DNA of 42,317 nt from Gemmatimonadaceae bacterium. GTDB taxonomy: Bacteria > Gemmatimonadota > Gemmatimonadetes > Gemmatimonadales > Gemmatimonadaceae. Within the stretch, counting starts at the first letter, position 1; each line of letters begins with the position of its first letter. A program made the translations under genes and the position numbers. The DNA is taken from NCBI GenBank assembly GCA_020853635.1, contig JADYYN010000027.1, positions 1-42,317 of the forward strand. The letters run 5' to 3'. A model generated the notes under the pieces. That model made no database searches. It saw nothing but the letters and a program-made list of their open reading frames with translations, and was not told the DNA's origin. Positions 34,588-42,317 of this stretch are shown here, one piece after another.

Positions 34588-34642
34588 GATGTGAGATGTG
34601 AGATGTGAGGAGGGGGGCGGAGCCAGTCGGCTTCGCCCCCCT
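34588..34642 (+). repeat. 3' module A: GATGTGA x3 followed by G-rich hairpin
   Basis: Three exact GATGTGA units (34588-34608) are followed at 34611-34642 by a 14-bp stem, AGGGGGGCGGAGCC, loop AGTC, then the complement with one G-T wobble. It begins 10 bases after the M14 stop. The hairpin is nearly identical to that of module B at 35990. The position suggests a terminator or mRNA 3'-end element. Confidence 0.8.
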
Positions 34643-34715
34643 CGTCGCGCGCGGGATCAGCTTGTCGCGAGGCTGAAGCTTGCATCCCAAAGTACCAGCT
34701 TGCATCGTGGAGAAT

Positions 34716-35942
34716 ATGCGACCGCGGCTGACTCACTTTCTGCTCTTCGTCTTGGTCTTCTCCGCGTGCGCGCGTGGGGAGCCGTCATCTCGAGATGTCA
34801 CCAGCGGCCAGCGATCCGTTCGCGGGTCGGCGCTCTCCGTCGGCACCGACTCCATCGTCGCTGACCGCGTGTTCCGGATCGGAGAGCTCGACGGACCTCC
34901 AGAGTACGCATTCGGACAGATCGCGACGATCACACCCGCACCGGACGGTGGATTCTACGTATGCGACGGGAACGATCAGCTGGCTCGCCGTTACGACGAA
35001 GCGGGGCGGTTTATTCGCGTCGTAGGTCGCAAGGGAGCAGGCCCCGGCGAATATGAAGGATGCTACGACATGGATGTCGGACCGGATTCCGGACTCGTGG
35101 TGAGTGATCCGTATCACGGTCGGCTGGTGGTCTTCGGGAAGGATGACGCGTTCGTACGCGTCGTGCCGGCGGTGGTCGGTGGTGGTCTGCGCGGAGAGGG
35201 CGCCTTCTTCATCGATGATGCCGGTCGCTTTTGGCGTCGCGGCTGGGAGATCGACGGAGAACGCGCGGAGACGAGCGAGCAGAACTTCCCGGTCGCGTAC
35301 TCCATCCTCGATCGCGATGGAAGCGTAGTGGGGAAGCGGCGAGTGCCATCGCCCGGTCCGGGACCTGGTCGAGGGTTCGCTCTCTGCACCAACGACGGCT
35401 GCTACTCCGCGCAGCCTGTCGATTCGATGCACAGTGCGGGGCCGAACGGCAGTATCGTCGTCGCGTCCCCGATGGCGTACCGCATCCTGGTCCTCGACTC
35501 AAGCGGTACCGCGAAGGAAGTCACGCGCGACGCGAAGCCCGTGGCGTACGCCGATGCCGAGTTCGCCGAGTGGGAGGCGTGGCGCGAGTATTTCACTAGG
35601 CAGACACCGCAGTATCCACCGGTCGCGACGCCGAGGACGAAACCGTTGATTCGTGACCTCAGAATCGACGACATCGGACGTGTGTGGGTGAAAGTCCACG
35701 TGACTGCCGAGAAGCGTCCCATCCCGCCACGTAAACCCGGCGACCAGCGCCCACTTCTGACCTGGCGTGAACGGAACACCTTCGACCTGTTCGACGCTGC
35801 AAGCGGAGGGTACATCGGGCGTATCGCCTTTCCCTACGCCACGGAGTTCATGGCATCTCGCGGCGACCGCGTCTGGCTCCGCGAAGAGGGAGAGTCTGGC
35901 GAACAGCTGATCGGGGTATATGACCTCACGTCGGCCAAGTAG
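34716..35942 (+). CDS. 6-bladed beta-propeller lipoprotein
   Basis: This 408-residue protein has a lipoprotein signal (FVLVFSAC, cysteine near residue 19). NHL/6-bladed propeller repeats follow, with the recurring G-x-x-G-x-GPGEY pattern (GRKGAGPGEYEGC near residue 112) and blade-like stretches such as DSGLVVSDPYHGRLVVF. Propellers of this kind bind ligands or proteins at the cell surface; no catalytic residues are evident. ATG at 34716 has GGAG upstream and begins the signal peptide, so it is preferred over 34680. It lies between two copies of the heptamer-hairpin module. Confidence 0.85.
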   Translation: MRPRLTHFLLFVLVFSACARGEPSSRDVTSGQRSVRGSALSVGTDSIVADRVFRIGELDGPPEYAFGQIATITPAPDGGFYVCDGNDQLARRYDEAGRFIRVVGRKGAGPGEYEGCYDMDVGPDSGLVVSDPYHGRLVVFGKDDAFVRVVPAVVGGGLRGEGAFFIDDAGRFWRRGWEIDGERAETSEQNFPVAYSILDRDGSVVGKRRVPSPGPGPGRGFALCTNDGCYSAQPVDSMHSAGPNGSIVVASPMAYRILVLDSSGTAKEVTRDAKPVAYADAEFAEWEAWREYFTRQTPQYPPVATPRTKPLIRDLRIDDIGRVWVKVHVTAEKRPIPPRKPGDQRPLLTWRERNTFDLFDAASGGYIGRIAFPYATEFMASRGDRVWLREEGESGEQLIGVYDLTSAK

Positions 35943-35952
35943 GTCGACTACA

Positions 35953-36061
35953 GGTGTGAGGTGTGAGGTGTGAGGTGTGAGGTGTGAGGAGGGGGGCGGA
36001 GCCAATCGGCTTCGCCCCCCTCGTCGCAGTTCCCTACACCTCACACCTCACACCTTCCACC
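35953..36061. repeat. 3' module B: GGTGTGA x5, G-rich hairpin, inverted heptamers
   Basis: Five exact GGTGTGA units (35953-35987) lead to a 14-bp stem hairpin (35990-36021, loop AATC). After it come inverted units: TCACACC twice (36041-36054), with degraded copies on both sides. The element fills the gap between the convergent propeller and acyl-CoA dehydrogenase genes. Each gene therefore reads from its stop through heptamers into the same hairpin, which fits a bidirectional terminator. Confidence 0.8.
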
Positions 36062-36062
36062 T

Positions 36063-37229
36063 CTACTTCAGCAGCCCCTTCGCAATCGTCTGCAGCTGCA
36101 TATTCGACGTCCCCTCGTAGATCGTCCCGATCTTCGCATCCCGGTAGAACTTCTCCACCGGATAGTCCTTCGTGTAGCCGTACCCGCCAAACAGCTCCAC
36201 CGCGAGTGACGTCACGCGCTCACACACCTGCGACGAGAGCAGCTTCGCCATCGCCCCCACCTGCGCGATGTCGTGTCCGCTGTCCTTGAGGCGCGCGGCG
36301 TTGTAGACCATGAGGCGCGCGGCTTCGAGTTCCGTCGCGGCCTGCGCGATCTGGAACTGGATGCCCTGGAACTCGCTCAGCGGCTTGCCGAACTGCTGCC
36401 GTTCCTTGAGGTACGCGATCGCCGCATTGAGCGCACCCTGCGCGATGCCAATCATCTGCGCGCCGATGCCGATGCGCCCCTCGTTGAGTGCGCCGATCGC
36501 GAGCTTGTAGCCTTGGCCCACCTGACCGAGCACGTTCTCGGCCGGGACGAACACGTCCTCGAAGATCAGCTCCGTGGTGCTCGACGCGCGGATGCCGAGT
36601 TTGTCTTCCTTCTTACCCACCGAGAAACCGGTGTTGGGCCGTTCGACGACGAAGGCCGTGATGCCCTTGTAGCCCTTGGAGGGGTCGACTGTCGCGAACA
36701 CGATGTAGAGCCCGGCTTCGGCGCCGTTCGTGATCCACAGTTTGCGGCCGTTGAGGACGTAGCCGCCGTCCTTGGGCGTCGCGCGCGTCTGCAGCGCGAA
36801 GGCGTCCGAGCCGCTCACGGCCTCGGAGAGTGCGTACGCGCCCACCGTGCCGCTGCAGAGCTTCGGCATCCACCGCGCGAGCTGTTCGGGCGTGCCGCCG
36901 GCGAGCAGCGGGTTGGCGACGAGCGTGTTCTGCACGTCAACCATGATCGCCGCAGCGGCATCGACCTTCGAGATCTCCTCGACGGCGAGTGTGACCATCA
37001 TGACGGATCCGCCGGCGCCACCGTGGGCTTCGGGCGCCTGGATCCCCATGAGTCCCATCTCGAAATACGCGGAGATGAGTGCGGGGTCGATCTTGGCATC
37101 GCGCTCCATTTGCGCGACGCGGGGGCTGACCTCACCAGCAACGAACTCCGCAACCGCATCGCGGAAGGCGATCTCGTCGTCGGAGAGGATGGTGAGTGCC
37201 GGGCGGGCGGAACTCTGTTCGGTGGACAT
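36063..37229 (-). CDS. acyl-CoA dehydrogenase (short/branched-chain type)
   Basis: This 388-residue flavoenzyme introduces a 2,3 double bond into acyl-CoA and passes electrons to ETF. Motifs in order are: YALSEAVSGSDAFAL and LWITNGAEAGLYIVFA (FAD and substrate region), QQFGKPLSEFQGIQF near residue 280, AVELFGGYGYTKDYPVEKFYRD near 345, and the catalytic glutamate in IYEGTSNMQLQ near 374. The position of that glutamate fits short- or branched-chain acyl-CoA substrates, for example in isoleucine or valine breakdown. It stands alone between two propeller genes, with no beta-oxidation partners nearby. Confidence 0.95.
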   Translation of the reverse strand: MSTEQSSARPALTILSDDEIAFRDAVAEFVAGEVSPRVAQMERDAKIDPALISAYFEMGLMGIQAPEAHGGAGGSVMMVTLAVEEISKVDAAAAIMVDVQNTLVANPLLAGGTPEQLARWMPKLCSGTVGAYALSEAVSGSDAFALQTRATPKDGGYVLNGRKLWITNGAEAGLYIVFATVDPSKGYKGITAFVVERPNTGFSVGKKEDKLGIRASSTTELIFEDVFVPAENVLGQVGQGYKLAIGALNEGRIGIGAQMIGIAQGALNAAIAYLKERQQFGKPLSEFQGIQFQIAQAATELEAARLMVYNAARLKDSGHDIAQVGAMAKLLSSQVCERVTSLAVELFGGYGYTKDYPVEKFYRDAKIGTIYEGTSNMQLQTIAKGLLK

Positions 37230-37396
37230 CGGGGGGGATGGGTCGAGGTGACGGCTTGCAGGGCTCGCCGTGCAGGGAATCTAAGGGCGTCGAGGCGGGT
37301 CCGTAGCAGGGCGATTCCCGGACCCTGCGTGGGGGAAAGGGGTGGCAGGAGGGTGGTCCCGCCCCTATTCTCGACGGCGACCTTCAGGAGGATGAG

Positions 37397-38512
37397 ATGC
37401 TGACACTGCGGATCGTCAGGCTGCGCGAGACACTCGCAATCGTTGCCCTAGTGGCGCTGTTGGCGCCGAACGCCGCGGCGCAGCGAAAGGGCAAGGAGAT
37501 TCCCAGGCCGAGTACACCGCCGATGCAGCTCCCGACGCGCGCGTGGAAGGATCTGGTCGCGCGGGATCGCGTGTTGGCGCGGGTCGGTTCGGAGGACGAA
37601 GACGGGCCGGCGCTCTTCGGATACATCGGCAGCGTAGAGATCGGAAAGGACAGCACGATCTACGTCACAGAGAGTTCGACGCGGCAGATCCGCGCTTTCA
37701 GGCCCGACGGGCGGTTCATCGCGAGTGTCGGTCGTTCGGGGCGCGGGCCGGGTGAGTTCGTCGAGTTAGGCGCTCTCGCCTACGATGGTGACTCCACGCT
37801 ACTCGTGACGCAGGGCTACATCGGCGTCAGCGAGTTCGTGGCCCGCGACGGTGCGTTCACGTTCCGCCGAATTCATAACCAGGCTCGAAAGATCCGGGGT
37901 GCCTGCAGCCTCTACGGGCAAGTGTACCTCTCCGTCGGAGTGGAACAGGGTATCGTCGAGGCGCTTGACGCTGATCGCCAACCGTTCCGGAGCTTCGGGA
38001 GCACCTTCAGCCGTGAGTCCACCAAGGCGGCCCGTGCAATGTCCGTCGACTTCGGCGCGCCCATGACTTGCGACGTCGAGCAAGACCGCATCTACCTGTC
38101 GGCGTTCGGACGGATCCGTTCATACCGTGCCGACGGAGCGTTGGCGTGGGAAACCACGTTGCCGGATTTCCGTCATGCGTGGTTCATCGAACAGCCGGCG
38201 GTGCTGTATCCCGACGACTTCATCGACGGGATCCACGCTCTTTCTGATCGTCACGTGATCGTTCAGGTTCGGCGCGTCGACTATACCAAGGCGCGTCCGA
38301 CACCGCGCAGTGGCCCGAACGCTCGGGTAAGCCCCCCGGTCGTCGCCAGGCGCACGTTCCTCATCGACGCGTCCAGCGGCAAACTCCTCGCGCTGGTCTC
38401 AGGCGCGCCCACCCTCCGCGCCGTCCGCTACGGCCTCGCCGTCGAAGCCATCGACGATCCCTACCCGATGTTCCGCGTCCACGCCCTCACGCCGGCAACA
38501 TCCCCCGAGTGA
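37397..38512 (+). CDS. exported 6-bladed beta-propeller protein
   Basis: This 371-residue protein has a signal peptide (about residues 1-28, ending APNAAAQ) and the same propeller pattern as the lipoprotein at 34716, with GRSGRGPGEFVELG near residue 115. It lacks a lipobox, so it is probably secreted or periplasmic. AGGAGG lies six bases before ATG 37397, the best ribosome binding site in the window; an alternative ATG at 37392 is out of frame. The function is unknown. The 3' end overlaps the EAL gene by 26 bases. Confidence 0.85.
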   Translation: MLTLRIVRLRETLAIVALVALLAPNAAAQRKGKEIPRPSTPPMQLPTRAWKDLVARDRVLARVGSEDEDGPALFGYIGSVEIGKDSTIYVTESSTRQIRAFRPDGRFIASVGRSGRGPGEFVELGALAYDGDSTLLVTQGYIGVSEFVARDGAFTFRRIHNQARKIRGACSLYGQVYLSVGVEQGIVEALDADRQPFRSFGSTFSRESTKAARAMSVDFGAPMTCDVEQDRIYLSAFGRIRSYRADGALAWETTLPDFRHAWFIEQPAVLYPDDFIDGIHALSDRHVIVQVRRVDYTKARPTPRSGPNARVSPPVVARRTFLIDASSGKLLALVSGAPTLRAVRYGLAVEAIDDPYPMFRVHALTPATSPE

Positions 38513-39659
38513 TCCCCTCCGCCGGCTTCCCGAACAGATACCCCTGCAGGTAATCCGCCCCGAGCTTCGCCAGCGCATCCCGCTCCTCGACGGTCTCCAC
38601 GCCCTCGGAGATCACCGACATCCCCAGCTCCGCGCAGAGCCCGTACATCGCCCGCACCACGCGCTGCTTGGTCTCGTTTTTCTCGATGCCCGTGATCAAC
38701 GAACGGTCGAGCTTCACGAAGTCCGGCGCGAGATGCGTGAAGCTCGTGAGCCCCGCGTAACCGGTCCCCAAGTCGTCGATCGCCACGCGATACCCCAATC
38801 GCCGAAGGTCGGCAATCGCGGGACCGATGTCACCCAGGCGCTCAAGCGACGTGCGCTCGGTGAGCTCCAGCACCACGCGCGTCGCATGCGCAGCCAGCGG
38901 TGACCCCTCACCGTACAGTGTCGGATTCAGCAGGTCGGGCGGATGCACGTTCACGAAGATCAGCGCATCCATCGGCACCTCGTCGGCGCGACGCGCGACA
39001 CTCGCGTAGATCGCACTTGACAGCTCCGGCTGCCGCGCGAGGCGACCCGCCGAGTCGAACAACGTTCCCGGGCTCTGCATCGCCGTCTCGCGTGTGCGCA
39101 CCAACGACTCCCAGCCCACGGTCGCGCTCTGCTTCAACGACACGATCGGCTGATACACCATGTACAACTGCTGCAGCGCACGATCGAGCGAGTGGTCCAA
39201 CCTCTCCCGGTCGCCCACCGGCAGGTCGGCGGTGCCCTGCAGTGCCCGCGCCTCGCGCTCGATGCGCGCCAAGTCGGACATGAGCGCCGCGCGCGTCACG
39301 GTCTCAACCAGCTCCCAGTTCGGCACCGGCTTCATCAAGTACCGATGCGCACCATTGTGCATCGCCTCGATCGCCGTGGAGAGCGAGGGGCCGCCCGTGA
39401 TCATCACCACCGGCACATCAGGGTCGCGCTCGCGCGCAGCACGCAGCAGATCGAGCCCGGAGATACCCTCCATGCGGATGTCCGACACGATCGCACAGAA
39501 CGGATTGTCCTCGGCGGCATCGAGGGCCGCAATCGCATGTGCGCCGTCCGCCACTGCGGTCACGCTGAAGCCCGCGTGCTCCAACACCATGCTCGACGCG
39601 CGCAGCACGGCCGCGTCGTCATCTACCAGAAGGATCCTGCGCTGGGATGTCTCGAGCAT
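38487..39659 (-). CDS. response regulator with receiver and EAL (cyclic-di-GMP phosphodiesterase) domains
   Basis: Residues 1-120 form a receiver domain (RILLVDDD, phospho-acceptor aspartate in VSDIRMEG near residue 57, lysine in YLMKPVPN). Residues 145-390 form an EAL domain that would cleave cyclic-di-GMP. The signature reads ESL rather than EAL, but other catalytic residues are kept: FVNVHP, LELTER, AIDDLGTGY, FVKLDRS, SEGVET and LQGYLFGKP. The enzyme is probably active and controlled by phosphorylation. No partner kinase is adjacent. ATG at 39659 begins the receiver domain; 39692 is possible. Confidence 0.92.
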   Translation of the reverse strand: MLETSQRRILLVDDDAAVLRASSMVLEHAGFSVTAVADGAHAIAALDAAEDNPFCAIVSDIRMEGISGLDLLRAARERDPDVPVVMITGGPSLSTAIEAMHNGAHRYLMKPVPNWELVETVTRAALMSDLARIEREARALQGTADLPVGDRERLDHSLDRALQQLYMVYQPIVSLKQSATVGWESLVRTRETAMQSPGTLFDSAGRLARQPELSSAIYASVARRADEVPMDALIFVNVHPPDLLNPTLYGEGSPLAAHATRVVLELTERTSLERLGDIGPAIADLRRLGYRVAIDDLGTGYAGLTSFTHLAPDFVKLDRSLITGIEKNETKQRVVRAMYGLCAELGMSVISEGVETVEERDALAKLGADYLQGYLFGKPAEGITRGMLPA

Positions 39660-39690
39660 CGCTGGGCGACCCGATCGGGAGCGTGGGGAC

Positions 39691-39707
39691 AATGCGACGA
39701 TCGCATT
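39691..39707. promoter_or_regulatory. 7-bp inverted repeat upstream of the receiver-EAL gene
   Basis: AATGCGA, 3 bases, TCGCATT form a perfect inverted repeat 32 bases before the start at 39659. On the - strand the hexamer TAGAAT, a plausible -10 box, overlaps its outer edge (39705-39710). A repressor operator is possible. No good -35 box is seen, so this is a weak call. Confidence 0.3.
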
Positions 39708-39794
39708 CTAGCCCTCCCATCCATAGAAGCTTGCGACCTGTGTCACAATTTGACGGATTCAGCGCCCCCTTTCGCCCCCGCTTCGGGGTTTGCC

Positions 39795-42317
<2,523 letters not shown>

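Noticed and set aside
13911-36061. CRISPR array for the heptamer repeats
   Set aside because: Units are 7 bp with no spacers and lie at gene ends; no cas genes are present.
38487-39659. EAL domain as inactive because its signature is ESL
   Set aside because: The first glutamate and all other catalytic residues are kept, so activity is still likely.
39776-39788. Terminator after metH (CCCCG-AAG-CGGGG on the - strand)
   Set aside because: The stem is only 5 bp and no T-run follows in the metH direction, so the support is too weak.

Overview
The window is a GC-rich bacterial chromosome segment with tightly packed genes. No stretch longer than about 170 bases lacks a gene, and I see no rRNA, tRNA, CRISPR array, insertion sequence or phage gene. 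Gene content (a fused cbb3 oxidase CcoNO, many secreted M61/M14/M24 peptidases and amidohydrolases, 6-bladed beta-propeller proteins) fits an aerobic heterotroph of the Gemmatimonadota type. That assignment is an inference from gene style, not a marker-gene result.

Region 1 (1-8180, + strand) is a complete cbb3-type cytochrome oxidase and assembly operon: ccoNO (fused, 5' end outside the window), ccoQ, ccoP with a single haem site, ccoG, ccoH, a SafE/DsbD-like membrane protein, the copper ATPase ccoI, and ccoS. Most junctions overlap or are very short. The end of ccoS runs tail-to-tail into a second, TPC-type metal P-type ATPase on the - strand (8068-10077), which is preceded by an unreported 52-residue membrane peptide gene (10091-10249).

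Region 2 (10292-16195, - strand) reads like one long transcription unit: histone-deacetylase-family enzyme, proline-iminopeptidase-like hydrolase, unknown 151-residue protein, PolX-PHP protein, endonuclease III, TonB-domain lipoprotein, cyclophilin. The PolX protein keeps its PHP nuclease ligands but has lost the polymerase carboxylates, so nth-polX looks like a base-excision repair pair in which PolX acts as a nuclease.

Region 3 (16222-34577) holds secreted or peptide-processing enzymes: two amidohydrolases, an M42 aminopeptidase, two M61 peptidases with PDZ domains, an M24B Xaa-Pro aminopeptidase and a very large M14 carboxypeptidase. With them are a HEAT-repeat protein, a corrinoid-binding protein, a sarcosine/N-methyltryptophan oxidase-like flavoprotein and a glycerophosphodiesterase. 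Together these suggest growth on proteins and peptides.

Region 4 (34716-42317) holds two beta-propeller proteins flanking an acyl-CoA dehydrogenase, a receiver-EAL protein, and the 3' two-thirds of metH. metH carries two apparent lesions: an in-frame loss of about 36 residues in the folate barrel and an in-frame TAA in the cobalamin domain. Either this gene is decaying or the assembly is wrong here.

The most unusual non-coding signal is a family of 7-bp tandem arrays (GATGTGA/GGTGTGA/GATGGGA-like) that begin at or just after stop codons at four places. Two of them lead into nearly identical G-rich hairpins, making a recurrent 3'-end module.
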